A stretch of 49,561 nucleotides of DNA. Source: Deltaproteobacteria bacterium (GTDB taxonomy: Bacteria; Desulfobacterota; Syntrophia; Syntrophales; UBA8958). Below the pieces are notes generated by a model that searched no databases, had not been told where the DNA came from, and was given only the letters and a program-made list of their open reading frames with translations. Location: the NCBI GenBank assembly GCA_029553375.1, contig JAKPCH010000022.1:1-49561 (forward strand). Direction: 5' to 3'. Made by a program: the position numbers and the translations under genes. Shown here one piece after another: positions 24,460-35,533 of this stretch (the stretch's first letter is position 1; each line of letters opens with the position of its first letter).

Positions 24460-24953
24460 CTGACACCCCTTGCTATTCTTTCCACCCGACCCTCCGCATC
24501 CAGGCGGTCCAGCAGGCCCCTCACGGAGACCCCGAAGGCGGGATGGATGACGTAGGGGGCGATTTCGCACAGGGGCACCAGAACGAAGCGGCGTCTGTGC
24601 ATCTCCGGGTGGGGGATGGTCAGGCCCTCTTCCCGGATCACCTCCTGACCGTAGAGGAGGATGTCGAGGTCGATCTCCCTGGGGCCCCAACGCCGAGAGG
24701 GCTTCCTGCCCAGCTCGGCCTCCAGGTTTTTCAGGATCGTCAGGAGACCCCGGGGAGAGAGACCCGTTTTGATCTCGGCGGCGCCGTTGACGAAATCGGG
24801 CTGGCCCTCGTCACCCACGGGCGAGGTGCGGTACCAGGAGGAGACGGAGACGACCTCCATGAGAGGTATCTCCCTCATGGCCCCCACGGCCCTTTCACAC
24901 GCTGCGAGGGGATCGCCGACGTTGGCGCCGATCCCGAGATAGACGATCATCAT
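24453..24953 (-). CDS. folK: 6-hydroxymethyl-7,8-dihydropterin pyrophosphokinase
   Basis: 166 residues; two adjacent ATGs (24953, 24950) overlap the dapB stop. Family motifs: [33 protein letters not shown], the PROSITE block [15 protein letters not shown], and [16 protein letters not shown]. It transfers pyrophosphate from ATP to the pterin in folate synthesis. The other fol genes are not adjacent; linkage to dapB by overlap suggests co-translation only. Confidence 0.94.
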   Translation of the reverse strand: MMIVYLGIGANVGDPLAACERAVGAMREIPLMEVVSVSSWYRTSPVGDEGQPDFVNGAAEIKTGLSPRGLLTILKNLEAELGRKPSRRWGPREIDLDILLYGQEVIREEGLTIPHPEMHRRRFVLVPLCEIAPYVIHPAFGVSVRGLLDRLDAEGRVERIARGVRC

Positions 24954-25756
24954 CCCCTGAGCCCCAGGACGTCCTGCATGTCGTAAAGGCCCTTCTCCTT
25001 CCCGATAATCCAGCGGGCGGCCCTCAGGGCGCCGCGGGCGAAATTGTCCCGGCTGTGGGCCCGGTGGATGAACTCGAGGCGTTCACCGTTGGTGATGAAC
25101 ATGACGTTGTGTTCCCCCACGATGTCCCCGCCGCGGATGGTCTGGATGCCGATCTCCGTCTTCGTCCGCTCGCCGATCATGCCCTTCCGGGTATAGATGC
25201 CCTCCTTCTCGAGGTCCCGTTTCAGACGGGCGGCGATTATCTGGGCCATCTTCATGGCCGTGCCGCTGGGGGCATCCTTCTTGAGGTTGTGGTGGGCCTC
25301 GATGATCTCGACGTCGTAGTCGTCACCCAGGATCCCCGCCACGTCGTCTAGGACCTTGAAGAGGAGGTTCACCCCCACGCTCATGTTGGGGGCCACGACG
25401 CAGGGCATGCCCTCGGCCAGCCTCCTGATCTCCTCCTGCTCCTGGGCCGTGAAACCCGTCGTGCCCACGACGATGGGCTTTCCCGCCGCGGCCGCCGCCC
25501 GGATATGTCCCACCGACGCCTCGTGGTGGGTGAAATCGATGATCACGTCACCGGCGCCGATGACGGCCGAGAGGTCGTCCGTCACCGTCACGCCCTTCTT
25601 CCCCAGGCCGAGGACTTCGCCGAGGTCCCGCCCGACGGCCGGGTGCCCTTTCTTCTCCACCGCCGCCGCCACGGTCATGTCCTGGGAGGCGTAAATCAGC
25701 GACGCGATCCTGCCCCCCATGCGACCGCCGGCCCCCATGACTATCGCTCCGATCAT
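24950..25756 (-). CDS. dapB: 4-hydroxy-tetrahydrodipicolinate reductase
   Basis: 268 residues. Rossmann start VMGAGGRMGGRIA, FTHHEASVGHIRAAAAAGKPIVVGTTG, APNMSVGVN, and the catalytic/substrate signature EAHHNLKKDAPSGTA with its His-His and Lys. C-terminal ALRAARWIIGKEKGLYDMQDVL is typical. It reduces the DapA product with NAD(P)H on the way to diaminopimelate and lysine. Lies 18 nt after dapA and overlaps folK by 4 nt. Confidence 0.96.
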   Translation of the reverse strand: MIGAIVMGAGGRMGGRIASLIYASQDMTVAAAVEKKGHPAVGRDLGEVLGLGKKGVTVTDDLSAVIGAGDVIIDFTHHEASVGHIRAAAAAGKPIVVGTTGFTAQEQEEIRRLAEGMPCVVAPNMSVGVNLLFKVLDDVAGILGDDYDVEIIEAHHNLKKDAPSGTAMKMAQIIAARLKRDLEKEGIYTRKGMIGERTKTEIGIQTIRGGDIVGEHNVMFITNGERLEFIHRAHSRDNFARGALRAARWIIGKEKGLYDMQDVLGLRG

Positions 25757-25774
25757 AGGAAAACCCCCTTATGC

Positions 25775-26650
25775 CTATTTGATGAGGCCGTAGTCCGTCA
25801 TGGCCTTTTTCAGTTTCTCGTAGTTGCCCGCCGAGAGCTTGCACAGGGGCAGGCGGACCTCGTACTCGATCTTGCCCATCATCGCCAGGGCCGCCTTGAC
25901 GGGCACGGGGTTGGTCTCAATGAACAGCATGTCCACCAGGGGGACCATCTTGAAGTGGAGCTCTTTGGCCTTCTGATAGTCCCCCGCCTCGAAGGCGTCC
26001 ACCATGGCCGCCATGTCCGCCGGGGCCACGTTGGAGATGACGGAGATGATGCCGTGACCGCCGAGACACATGAGGGGGTAGGTGAAGAAATCGTCACCCG
26101 AGAGGACGGAGAAATCGGGACCGCATTTGGCGATGACGTCGTGCATCTGTTTCAGGGAACCCGAGGCCTCCTTCGTGCCCACGATATTGGGTATCTCGGC
26201 CAGGCGGGCCAGGGTCTCCGGGAGGAGGTTCACACCCGTCCGACCGGGGATGTTGTAAATGATGATGGGCAAAGGGACATTCTCGGCGATGAACTTGTAA
26301 TGCTGATAGAGTCCCTCCTGGGTCGGGCGGTTGTAATAGGGACAGACCATGAGGGCGGCATCGGCGCCGACCTCGTAGGCGTGCCTCGTGAGACGCAGGG
26401 CCTCTTCCGTGCTGTTGGAACCCGTACCGGCGATCACGGGGACCCTCTTCTTCACGGCGTCCACGGTGATCTCGATCACCCGGTCATGCTCCTCATGGGA
26501 CAAGACGGGCGATTCCCCCGTGGTCCCGCAGGGGACGATGCCGTCCGTGCCGTTTGCGATCTGGAACTCGATCAACTCCCTCAACGCCTCCTCGTCGATC
26601 TGCCCGTTTTTGAAGGGGGTGACGATGGCAACAATGGCTCCCTTGATCAT
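25775..26650 (-). CDS. dapA: 4-hydroxy-tetrahydrodipicolinate synthase
   Basis: 291 residues; ATG at 26650 is preceded by GGAGGAGG. (beta/alpha)8 class I aldolase: GAIVAIVTPFKNGQIDEE, CGTTGESPVL, YYNRPTQEGLYQHY with the proton-relay Tyr, YNIPGRTGVNL, and Schiff-base Lys in GTKEASGSL. It condenses pyruvate and aspartate semialdehyde, the first committed step of the diaminopimelate pathway. Follows lysA by about 37 nt in a lysA-dapA-dapB unit; dapL or dapC-E-F for the middle steps are not in this window. Confidence 0.96.
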   Translation of the reverse strand: MIKGAIVAIVTPFKNGQIDEEALRELIEFQIANGTDGIVPCGTTGESPVLSHEEHDRVIEITVDAVKKRVPVIAGTGSNSTEEALRLTRHAYEVGADAALMVCPYYNRPTQEGLYQHYKFIAENVPLPIIIYNIPGRTGVNLLPETLARLAEIPNIVGTKEASGSLKQMHDVIAKCGPDFSVLSGDDFFTYPLMCLGGHGIISVISNVAPADMAAMVDAFEAGDYQKAKELHFKMVPLVDMLFIETNPVPVKAALAMMGKIEYEVRLPLCKLSAGNYEKLKKAMTDYGLIK

Positions 26651-26687
26651 GGCTTCCTCCTCCACAATGGTTTTTCGTCCTTATTTA

Positions 26688-27956
26688 CTATTCTTTTTTC
26701 TTTTTCAAGCTCCTCGGCACGACCTCCCCCCGCACGAGATCGTTCATGGTCTCCCTCCGGCGGATCACGAACCACTCCTTCCCATCGGCCATGACCTCCG
26801 CCACCCGGGGGCGACTGTTGTAGTTCGAGGCCATGGTGAAACCGTAGGCGCCGGCGCTCATAACCGCCAGCATCTCTCCCGGCTGGAAATCGGGAACCTC
26901 CCTCTCCTTGGCCAGGTAGTCCCCGGACTCGCAGATGGGTCCCACCACGTCGGCCACGATGGTCCTCCTCCTCCGGCGGGTCAGGGGCTGAATGGCATGA
27001 TAGGCCTTATAGAGGCTGGGGCGTACCAGGTCGTTCATACCCGCGTCGACGATGAGGAAATTCTTCCCCTCGTTCTGTTTCGTGTACAGGACCTTGGTGA
27101 CAAGGATACCGGCGTTTCCCACGATCACCCGCCCCGGCTCGAAGACGAAGGTGACGGGCAACTCCTGGGCGGCGTCCACGATGGCCTCGGCGTAACGGGA
27201 CGGGTGGGGAGGCTCCTCGTCCCGGTAGGTGATCCCCAGCCCGCCCCCCAGGTCGAGGTAACGGATGTCGATCCCCTCCATTTCCAAGCGGCCCAGGAGG
27301 ATCTTGAGACGGTCCAGGGCGTCGAGGAAAGGGGAGAGCTTGGTCAGCTGGGAGCCGATGTGACAACTCACCCCCCGGATATCGAGATTCTTCAGTCGGG
27401 CGGCCCTGCTGTACGCCTCTATGGCGGCGTCGATATCCACGCCGAACTTGTTCTCCTTCAGGCCCGTGGAGATGTAGGGGTGGGTCTCGGGGTCCACGTC
27501 GGGGTTGACCCTCAGGGCGATCCCCGCCTTCTTCCCCAGCCTCGCCGCCCGCTCGTTGACGACCTCGAGTTCCTGGAAGGACTCGATGTTGAACATGAGG
27601 ATCCCTTCCGACAGGGCATAATCGATCTCTTCCACCTTCTTGCCCACGCCCGAATAGACGATCTTGGCGGGATCGACGCCGGCCTTCAGGGCCCGGAAAA
27701 GCTCTCCCCCCGAGACGATGTCGGCGCCTCCCCCCTCCGCCGCGAAGAGGGCGAGGATGGCGATGTTGGAGTTGGCCTTCACGGCGAAACAGGTGAGATG
27801 GGGCACGGAGGCGAAGGCCCCGTCGAAGACCCGGAAGTGGTGGGTCAGGGTCCGGCGGCTGTAGAGATAGAAGGGTGTCCCAACCGCCTCGGCGACCTCC
27901 CTGACGGGGACCTCTTCGCAGTACAGTTCCCCCTTGACATAATTAAAGTGATGCAT
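26688..27956 (-). CDS. lysA: Diaminopimelate decarboxylase
   Basis: 422 residues. Alanine-racemase-type barrel with PLP-lysine in CFAVKANSN, HIGSQLTKLSPF, DLGGGLGI, EPGRVIVGNAG, and the C-terminal active-site motif CESGDYLAKER followed by GAYGFTMASNYNSRPR. Converts meso-diaminopimelate to lysine in the cytoplasm. It is the last step of the pathway yet the first of the lys/dap genes here, directly behind argH and a lipoprotein gene, the typical deltaproteobacterial arrangement. Confidence 0.96.
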   Translation of the reverse strand: MHHFNYVKGELYCEEVPVREVAEAVGTPFYLYSRRTLTHHFRVFDGAFASVPHLTCFAVKANSNIAILALFAAEGGGADIVSGGELFRALKAGVDPAKIVYSGVGKKVEEIDYALSEGILMFNIESFQELEVVNERAARLGKKAGIALRVNPDVDPETHPYISTGLKENKFGVDIDAAIEAYSRAARLKNLDIRGVSCHIGSQLTKLSPFLDALDRLKILLGRLEMEGIDIRYLDLGGGLGITYRDEEPPHPSRYAEAIVDAAQELPVTFVFEPGRVIVGNAGILVTKVLYTKQNEGKNFLIVDAGMNDLVRPSLYKAYHAIQPLTRRRRRTIVADVVGPICESGDYLAKEREVPDFQPGEMLAVMSAGAYGFTMASNYNSRPRVAEVMADGKEWFVIRRRETMNDLVRGEVVPRSLKKKKE

Positions 27957-27975
27957 GAATAACTCTTCCTAAATT

Positions 27976-28416
27976 TCAGTAATCCTTTTGTAATTCAGCT
28001 GTGTAGTCCTCGCATTCGCCTGCCGCCCGGCACCACCGGACCTTGTAGGCGTAGCGCCCTCCCCTTCTCACCTTCCGGTCCGTCATGACACAGAGGGCCC
28101 CGTCGGAACAGAAGCGCCTGTCCGTGGGGGCGATCTCGCCTATCAGGGCCGCCTCATCCACACAACGTCCACAGGCCCCCTCACCGGTGGGGATCTCCCG
28201 TCTCTCGATCCTGAAGACCCCCCTCTCCGCCGACGCCCGGACCGGCCAGGTGAGGACGATCCCCTCGGGGCTCCTCTGAAGGGTGAGGCTGGGGTTGCCG
28301 CGCAGGGGCTCTCGTGACCTTGGTTCGGGATCGCCCTTCTTCCCGCAGGCGGCAAGACACGCCAAGGCGCCGCAGAGAAATGTTAAAGCTAAGAAGAGAA
28401 AGAACAGACGCCTCAT
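27976..28416 (-). CDS. Small lipoprotein with CGKKGDP start (LptM/YifL-like motif)
   Basis: 146 residues, ATG overlapping the argH stop by 4 nt. The signal peptide has a long hydrophobic core and the lipobox LAAC, and the mature protein begins CGKKGDPEP. This is close to the CGxKGP start of LptM (YifL), the lipoprotein that helps LptDE assembly and in E. coli is also encoded beside a lysine-pathway gene (dapF). The remainder (~40-146) looks like one beta-sandwich or fibronectin-III-like domain with six cysteines (ACGRC, FCSDGALC, WCRAAGEC) that could pair as disulfides in the periplasm. Function is not established; the LptM link is inference from the motif and locus. Confidence 0.75.
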   Translation of the reverse strand: MRRLFFLFLALTFLCGALACLAACGKKGDPEPRSREPLRGNPSLTLQRSPEGIVLTWPVRASAERGVFRIERREIPTGEGACGRCVDEAALIGEIAPTDRRFCSDGALCVMTDRKVRRGGRYAYKVRWCRAAGECEDYTAELQKDY

Positions 28417-29795
28417 TTGTCCCTTCGCCCGAGGTCCTCGATACGCCTCGCCACCTCCGACGGGGCCGTGGAACCCTGGGTCCTCTTTCTCGCCACGGAG
28501 GCCTCCGGCGTGAGGAGAGAGAGGACCTCCTCGTCGAAGCCATCGTGAAAACGCCGAAAATCCTCGAGACGGAGGTCGGGGAAGGACTTCCCCTCATCGA
28601 TGCAGTAGGCGACGATCCTGCCCACGATCCCGTGGGCCTCCCGAAAGGGCACCCCCTTGGACACGAGATACTCGGCGATGTCCGTCGCCGCGGAGAAGCC
28701 GCCGGCGGCCGCCGCGGCCATCTTCTCGCCCTTCACCCGGACGTGGGACATCATCGCCCCGAAGACGGCCAGAGAGGCCTTGAGGGTGTCCACGGTGTCG
28801 AAGAGGGCCTCCTTGTCCTCCTGGAGGTCCCGGTTATAGGTCATGGGCAGGCCCTTGAGGACCGTCAGGATGGCCGCGAGGTTCCCGTAGACCCGTCCCG
28901 TCTTGCCCCTGATCAGCTCCGCCACATCGGGGTTCTTCTTCTGGGGCATCATGCTGCTGCCGGTGGTGAAGGCGTCGGAGATCTCGATGAAATCGAACTC
29001 CGCCGTGGAGTAGAGGATCAGGTCCTCACAGAAGCGGCTCAGATGGGCCATGACGAGGGCGGAGGCAAAGATGAACTCCGCCACGAAGTCCCGGTCGGAG
29101 ACGGCGTCCATGCTGTTGTCCGCCACGGCGGAAAAACCCAGGAGCCTTGCCGTGTACCGGCGGTCCAGGGGCAGACCGGAGCCCGCCAAGGCCCCCGAAC
29201 CGAGAGGCATGACATCGACCCGCTTCCGGGCGTCGGCCAGACGGCCCTCGTCCCTCTCGAACATGGCGTGGTAGGCCAGGAGGTAATGGGAGAACAAAAC
29301 CGGCTGGGCCCTCTGGAGGTGGGTGTAACCGGGCATGACGGTCCCCGCCTCCCGTCCGGCCACCTCGACGAGGGTCCCCCGCAGGGCCCTCAGGAGGCCG
29401 ATGATCTCGTCAATCTCCTCCCGGAGGTAGAGGCGGAGGTCCAGGGCCACCTGGTCGTTCCGGCTCCTCCCCGTGTGCAGGCGGGCCCCGTCGGAGCCGA
29501 TGCGCTCGATGAGGGCCTTCTCGACGGCCATGTGGATGTCCTCGTCCTCGGGCCGGAAGACAAAACGGCCCTCCTCCATGTCGTTGAGGATCCCCTCGAG
29601 ACCCTTGATGATGGCCCTCCGGGCCTTCGCGTCGATGATCCCGCAGCGCCCCAGCATCTTCGCGTGGGCGATGCTGCCCCTGATATCGTGGCGGAAGAGG
29701 CGGCGGTCGAAGGCCAGGGACGAGGTGAAGGCCTCGACCATGGCATCCGTCTCCTGGCGGAACCTTCCGGCCCAGAGTTTCCTGCCCTTCGCCAC
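28413..29795 (-). CDS. argH: Argininosuccinate lyase
   Basis: 460 residues. Fumarase/aspartase superfamily: LWAGRFRQETDAMVEAF, HTGRSRNDQVALD, GYTHLQRAQPV, and the signature GSSMMPQKKNPD carrying the catalytic serine loop. Splits argininosuccinate to arginine and fumarate in the cytoplasm as a homotetramer. Starts 14 nt after the argG stop and closes the argB-D-F-G-H run. Confidence 0.96.
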   Translation of the reverse strand: MAKGRKLWAGRFRQETDAMVEAFTSSLAFDRRLFRHDIRGSIAHAKMLGRCGIIDAKARRAIIKGLEGILNDMEEGRFVFRPEDEDIHMAVEKALIERIGSDGARLHTGRSRNDQVALDLRLYLREEIDEIIGLLRALRGTLVEVAGREAGTVMPGYTHLQRAQPVLFSHYLLAYHAMFERDEGRLADARKRVDVMPLGSGALAGSGLPLDRRYTARLLGFSAVADNSMDAVSDRDFVAEFIFASALVMAHLSRFCEDLILYSTAEFDFIEISDAFTTGSSMMPQKKNPDVAELIRGKTGRVYGNLAAILTVLKGLPMTYNRDLQEDKEALFDTVDTLKASLAVFGAMMSHVRVKGEKMAAAAAGGFSAATDIAEYLVSKGVPFREAHGIVGRIVAYCIDEGKSFPDLRLEDFRRFHDGFDEEVLSLLTPEASVARKRTQGSTAPSEVARRIEDLGRRDK

Positions 29796-29809
29796 CTAGG
29801 ACCCCCTTC

Positions 29810-31102
29810 TCAAGCCTTGCGCCTGCGGCAACCCGGTCTCTTGGGCCGCGGCCCCTCCGGTGTGGCCTCGGCGGCCCCCGCCTCCCTCTCCATCCTGCTG
29901 AGGGCCTGGATCCTCAGGCGCAGGGCGTTGAGGCGGATGAAGCCCGTGGCGTCCATCTGGTTGTAGACCTCGTCCTTCTCGAAGGTGGCGAATTCCTCCC
30001 GGTAGAGGGACTGGGGCGACTTTCTCCCGACGACGATGCAGTTGCCCTTGTAGAGCTTGACCCGGGCCGTGCCGGTGACGTTTTCCTGGGTCGCGTCGAT
30101 GAAGCACTGGAGGGCCTTCATCTCCGGGGAGTACCAGAACCCGTTGTAGACGAGCTGGGCGTATTTCGGGATCATGGTGTCCCTCATGAGCATCACCTCC
30201 CGGTCCATGGTTATGGACTCGACGGCCCGGTGGGCCGCCCACAGGACCGTCCCTCCCGGCGTCTCGTAAACGCCCCGGGACTTCATGCCCACGAAACGGT
30301 TCTCCACCATATCCACCCTTCCCACACCGTTCTTGCCGGCGATCTCGTTCATGACTTCCATGAGCTCCGCCGGTGACATCCTCCGGCCGTTGACGGCCAC
30401 GGGGTTGCCCCTCTCGAAGTCGATCTCCACGTAGGTGGGCTTGTTCGGCGCCTTCTCGGGCGACACGGTCAGCACGAACATGTCCTCCGGCGGCTCCGCC
30501 CAGGGGTCCTCCAGGATGCCGCCCTCGTGGGAGATGTGGAGGGAGTTGCGGTCGCTGCTGTAGGGTTTCTCCTTCGTGACGAGGGGTACGGGTATCCGGT
30601 GCTTCGCCGCGTAATCGAGCATGGACTGGCGGGAATTGAAGGTCCACTTCGGGTCCTTCCAGGCGGAGATGATGCGTATCTGGGGATCGAGGGCCATGTA
30701 GGTGAGCTCGAAACGCACCTGGTCGTTTCCTTTGCCCGTCGCCCCATGACAGACGGCGTCGGCCCCCTCGGCCCTGGCGATCTCGACCTGTTTCTTGGCG
30801 ATAAGGGGGCGGGCCAGGGAAGTCCCCATGAGGTAAACGCCCTCGTAAACGGCGTTGGCCCTGAGGGCGGGGAAGATGAAATCACGGGCGAACTCCTCCC
30901 GGAGGTCCTCGATGTAAACCTTGCTCGCCCCCGTCGCCAGGGCCCGCTCCCTCAGTCCCTCCAGCTCTTCCTTCTGGCCCACGTCGGCGGCGAAGGCGAT
31001 GACCTCGCAATCGTAAGCCTCGATGAGCCACCTGACGATGACCGACGTGTCCAGACCCCCGGAATAGGCGAGGACGACCTTCATCTTCTTCTTGCCCTTC
31101 AT
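29810..31102 (-). CDS. argG: Argininosuccinate synthase
   Basis: 430 residues from ATG at 31102 (AGGAGG about 10 nt upstream); a second ATG at 31084 begins KVVLAYSGG directly and is the alternative. PP-loop ATP site [10 protein letters not shown], citrulline/aspartate-binding [18 protein letters not shown], and [19 protein letters not shown] are conserved. The C-terminal ~30 residues ([15 protein letters not shown]) are an unusual basic extension beyond the normal end. Joins citrulline and aspartate in arginine synthesis. Confidence 0.95.
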   Translation of the reverse strand: MKGKKKMKVVLAYSGGLDTSVIVRWLIEAYDCEVIAFAADVGQKEELEGLRERALATGASKVYIEDLREEFARDFIFPALRANAVYEGVYLMGTSLARPLIAKKQVEIARAEGADAVCHGATGKGNDQVRFELTYMALDPQIRIISAWKDPKWTFNSRQSMLDYAAKHRIPVPLVTKEKPYSSDRNSLHISHEGGILEDPWAEPPEDMFVLTVSPEKAPNKPTYVEIDFERGNPVAVNGRRMSPAELMEVMNEIAGKNGVGRVDMVENRFVGMKSRGVYETPGGTVLWAAHRAVESITMDREVMLMRDTMIPKYAQLVYNGFWYSPEMKALQCFIDATQENVTGTARVKLYKGNCIVVGRKSPQSLYREEFATFEKDEVYNQMDATGFIRLNALRLRIQALSRMEREAGAAEATPEGPRPKRPGCRRRKA

Positions 31103-31107
31103 CTCTC

Positions 31108-32025
31108 TCAATCCTCCTTCAATAGCATCTCGAGTATGGCCTTTTGCACGTGGAGTCGGTTCTCCGCCTGGTCCCACACGATGGAACGCGGGCCGTCCAT
31201 GACCTCCGAGGTTATCTCCTCCCCCCGATGGGCGGGCAGGCAGTGCATGATCAGCACCCGTGATGACGCCAGGGCAACGAGGCCGGCGTTGACCTGGTAG
31301 TCCCGGAAGGCCCGGGCGCGTTTCTCCTGTTCGTCCTCTTTCCCCATGCTGGCCCAGACGTCCGTATAGACGACATCGGCCCCCTTCACCGCCTCGGCGG
31401 GGTCCCGGTGGAGGGTGACGCCGCAGGGGGCCTCCCGGTAGGCCCGTTCGAGGATGAAGGCATCCGGGTCGTAACCCTCGGGGCAGGCCAGGGTCAGGTG
31501 GAAGGGGAGACGGGCCGCCGCGTTGATCCAGGAGTTGGCCACGTTGTTCCCGTCGCCCACGTAGGCGATCTTCAGGCCCCGGTAATCGCCGCGGTGCTCC
31601 AAGATGGTGTAGATGTCGCTCAGGATCTGGCAGGGATGGAGGAGATCCGTCAGGCCGTTGATGACGGGGATCGTGGCGTGGCGGGCGAATTCCTCGACGG
31701 TCTGTTGGGCGAAGGTCCTGATCATGACGATATCCAAATAGCGGGACATGATCCTGGCCGTGTCCGCCACCGTCTCTCCCCTCCCGAGCTGCGTGTCCCG
31801 GGGGTTAAGAAACACGGCGTTACCGCCTAGTTGGATCATCCCGACCTCGAAGGACAGGCGGGTCCGAGTCGATGCCTTCTCGAAGATCATGCCGAGGGTC
31901 TTCCCCGCCAGGGGTCGGTAAGGGCGGCCCTCCCGCAGCCAGGCCTTGAGTTCCTTCGCCCTCGCGAAGAGGCCGTCGATCTCCTCGACCTTCAGGTCGT
32001 ATTCGCTCAACAGGTCCCTTTTCAT
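31108..32025 (-). CDS. argF: Ornithine carbamoyltransferase
   Basis: 305 residues. Carbamoyl-phosphate site [14 protein letters not shown] in [19 protein letters not shown], ornithine loop DVWASMGKE and HCLPAHRG are all present. Makes citrulline in the cytoplasm as a trimer. Overlaps argD by 4 nt and precedes argG by 5 nt. Confidence 0.96.
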   Translation of the reverse strand: MKRDLLSEYDLKVEEIDGLFARAKELKAWLREGRPYRPLAGKTLGMIFEKASTRTRLSFEVGMIQLGGNAVFLNPRDTQLGRGETVADTARIMSRYLDIVMIRTFAQQTVEEFARHATIPVINGLTDLLHPCQILSDIYTILEHRGDYRGLKIAYVGDGNNVANSWINAAARLPFHLTLACPEGYDPDAFILERAYREAPCGVTLHRDPAEAVKGADVVYTDVWASMGKEDEQEKRARAFRDYQVNAGLVALASSRVLIMHCLPAHRGEEITSEVMDGPRSIVWDQAENRLHVQKAILEMLLKED

Positions 32026-33209
32026 GTCGCCGCCAACACCTCCCCGAGGATCTCCAGGGCCCGGTCCATCTCGCCCCGGGTGACGATCAGGGGGGGCACG
32101 AACCTCAGGACCCGCGGTCCCGCCGAGGCGATGAGGAGTCCCTTCTCCCGGCAGCGATCGATGATCTCGGCCCCCTCGGCGTTCAATTCCACCCCCAGGA
32201 GCATCCCCCGGCCCCGGACCTCTTTGACGACGGGGAGGCGCCTCTGCAGTTCCCTGAGCCCCTCAAGAAAGTAAGAACTTCTCTCCCTGACACCCTCCAG
32301 GAAGCCCTCCGCGGCGATGATCTCCAGGGTGGCCCGGGCCGCCGCCATGGCCAGGGGATTCCCGCCGAAGGTGGAGGCGTGGCTGCCCGGCTCGAAGGCC
32401 GAGGCCACGTCGGATGTGGCCAGCATGGCCCCCAGGGGGAAACCGTTTCCCAGGGCCTTGGCGAGGGTCATGATATGGGGGGTCACGCCTTCATACTCGT
32501 GGGCGAACATGGTCCCCGTCCTCCCCATGCCCGTCTGGACCTCGTCCAGGATCATGAGGATCCCCTGCTCGTCGCAGAGGGCCCGGACGCCGGCGAGGTA
32601 GCCCCCGTCGGGCACGTTCACCCCCCCCTCGGCCTGGATCGGTTCCACCATGACGGCGCAGGTCTTGTCGTTCACCGCCTCCTTTAGGGCGTCGAGATCG
32701 TTGAAGGGCACGTAGCGGAACCCCGCCGGGAGGGGCTGGAAACCCTTGTGGAACTTCTCCTGACCCGTGGCGGCCACGGTCGCGAGGGTACGGCCGTGGA
32801 ACGATCCTTTCATGGTGATGATCTCGTGCCTGCCCCCCAAACGTTCGTTCCCGTATTTCCGCGCCAGTTTGATGGCGGCCTCGTTGGCCTCGGCGCCGCT
32901 GTTGCAGAAAAACACCTGATCGGCGAAGGACCTCTTTATCAGCATGGCGGCGTAGAGGATCTGGTTCTCGATGTGATAGAGGTTCGAGACGTGGCAGAGG
33001 AGGGAGACCTGGCGGGAGACGGCCTCCGCGACGGCGGGGTGACAGTGGCCCAGGGCGCAGACGGCGATACCCCCCACGAAGTCGAGATACTCCTTCCCCT
33101 CCGTGTCCCAGACCCTCGATCCCTCGCCCCTGGCCAGGACCACGGGGAAACGCCTGTAGGTCCCCATGATCACCCTCTCCCCGAGGGCCATGAGCTCTTG
33201 CGTCGTCAT
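32022..33209 (-). CDS. argD: Acetylornithine aminotransferase
   Basis: 395 residues, fold-type I PLP enzyme of class III: YLDFVGGIAVCALGHCHPAV, FFCNSGAEANEAAIKLARKY, SFHGRTLATVAATGQ, LDEVQTGMGRTG, and PLP-lysine in LAKALGNGFPLGAM. Transfers an amino group from glutamate to N-acetylglutamate semialdehyde. The same enzyme often also serves succinyl-diaminopimelate synthesis, which would suit the lys/dap genes in the operon. That second role is inferred. Confidence 0.95.
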   Translation of the reverse strand: MTTQELMALGERVIMGTYRRFPVVLARGEGSRVWDTEGKEYLDFVGGIAVCALGHCHPAVAEAVSRQVSLLCHVSNLYHIENQILYAAMLIKRSFADQVFFCNSGAEANEAAIKLARKYGNERLGGRHEIITMKGSFHGRTLATVAATGQEKFHKGFQPLPAGFRYVPFNDLDALKEAVNDKTCAVMVEPIQAEGGVNVPDGGYLAGVRALCDEQGILMILDEVQTGMGRTGTMFAHEYEGVTPHIMTLAKALGNGFPLGAMLATSDVASAFEPGSHASTFGGNPLAMAAARATLEIIAAEGFLEGVRERSSYFLEGLRELQRRLPVVKEVRGRGMLLGVELNAEGAEIIDRCREKGLLIASAGPRVLRFVPPLIVTRGEMDRALEILGEVLAAT

Positions 33210-33231
33210 CCGCCTGTCCCCCTTTCCCCAA

Positions 33232-34146
<915 letters not shown>

Positions 34147-35532
34147 TCAGAGGATGTAGCGGCTCAAGTCCTCGTCCTCGATGATGTCCATGAGCTTCTC
34201 CCGGACGTACGCCGCGTCGATGGTGATCTCCTTCTCCTCCATGTCCGGGGCGTCGAAGGAGATGTCCTCCAGGAGGGTCTCCATGACGGTGTAGAGGCGG
34301 CGGGCGCCGATGTTCTCCGTCCTCTCGTTGACGAGGGCGGCGATCTCGGCGATCTCGGCGATGGCGTCGTCGGTGAAGACGAGGCGGACGCCTTCCGTGG
34401 CCATCATCTCGATATACTGTTTCACCAGGGCGTTGCGGGGCTCCGTGAGGATCCTGATGAACTCCTCCTTCCCCAGGGAATTCAGCTCCACCCGGATGGG
34501 GAAACGGCCCTGAAGCTCCGGGATGAGATCCGAGGGCTTGGTGAAGCTGAAGGCCCCGGCGGCGATGAAGAGGATGTGATCCGTCTTCACCATGCCGTAG
34601 CGGGTGTTGACCGTGGAGCCCTCGACGATGGGCAAAAGGTCCCTCTGGACCCCCTCCCGGGAGACGTCGGGACCGTGGGGCGAGTCGGACCCCACGATCT
34701 TGTCGATCTCGTCGAGGAAGATGATCCCCGACTGCTCCACCCTGGCGACGGCCGTCTTCGTCACCTTGTCCATGTCCACGAGGCGCTGGGCCTCCTCCTG
34801 GGTCAGGATCTCGAGGGCCTCGGGCACCTTCACCTTGGTCCTCTTCTTCTTATGGGGGAAGATGTTGCCGAAGAGTTCCTTGATGTTGAGCCCCATGTCC
34901 TCCACGCCCGCCGTGGAGAAGATCTCGATCATGGGCGTCGGCCGCGATTCCGCCACCTCGATCTCCACCTGCCGGTGGTCGAGTTTACCTTCCTTGAGGA
35001 AGCGGCGCAGCTTCTCCCGGGTCGTGTCGTGGGACCTCAGGGTCGCCTCCTCGTTGGCGTCCACCGTTTTCTGGTCCGCCATGAGGTCGCCTACGGTCCG
35101 CTCCAGGGGCTTCGGCGGCAGAAGGATGTCCAGGAGCCTCTCCTCCGCCAGCTCCGCCGCCTTGGCCTTCACCTTCTCCTGCTCCTCCGCCTTGACCATG
35201 TTCACGGACAGTTCCACGAGGTCGCGGATCATGGACTCCACGTCGCGGCCCACGTAACCCACCTCGGTGAACTTGGAGGCCTCGACCTTCAGGAAGGGGG
35301 AGTTGTCCAGTTTTGCCAGGCGCCTGGCGATCTCCGTCTTCCCCACCCCCGTCGGCCCGATCATGATGATGTTCTTGGGGGCGATCTCCTCCCCCAGTTC
35401 CTGGGAGACGTTCTGGCGGCGCCAGCGGTTGCGCAGGGCGATGGCGACGGCCCGCTTCGCCTCGTCCTGGCCGATGATGTACTTGTCGAGCCTCTCGACG
35501 ATCATGCGCGGCGTCAACGAATCGGCAGACAT
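34147..35532 (-). CDS. hslU: ATP-dependent protease ATPase subunit HslU (ClpY)
   Basis: 461 residues. N-domain [31 protein letters not shown], Walker [10 protein letters not shown], pore-loop region [13 protein letters not shown], an I-domain of about 125 residues, Walker [11 protein letters not shown], and sensor-2 with [12 protein letters not shown]. The last residues (SRYIL) form the tail that docks into HslV. Unfolds substrates for HslV. Adjacent, 1 nt after hslV. Confidence 0.97.
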   Translation of the reverse strand: MSADSLTPRMIVERLDKYIIGQDEAKRAVAIALRNRWRRQNVSQELGEEIAPKNIIMIGPTGVGKTEIARRLAKLDNSPFLKVEASKFTEVGYVGRDVESMIRDLVELSVNMVKAEEQEKVKAKAAELAEERLLDILLPPKPLERTVGDLMADQKTVDANEEATLRSHDTTREKLRRFLKEGKLDHRQVEIEVAESRPTPMIEIFSTAGVEDMGLNIKELFGNIFPHKKKRTKVKVPEALEILTQEEAQRLVDMDKVTKTAVARVEQSGIIFLDEIDKIVGSDSPHGPDVSREGVQRDLLPIVEGSTVNTRYGMVKTDHILFIAAGAFSFTKPSDLIPELQGRFPIRVELNSLGKEEFIRILTEPRNALVKQYIEMMATEGVRLVFTDDAIAEIAEIAALVNERTENIGARRLYTVMETLLEDISFDAPDMEEKEITIDAAYVREKLMDIIEDEDLSRYIL

Positions 35533-35533
35533 T

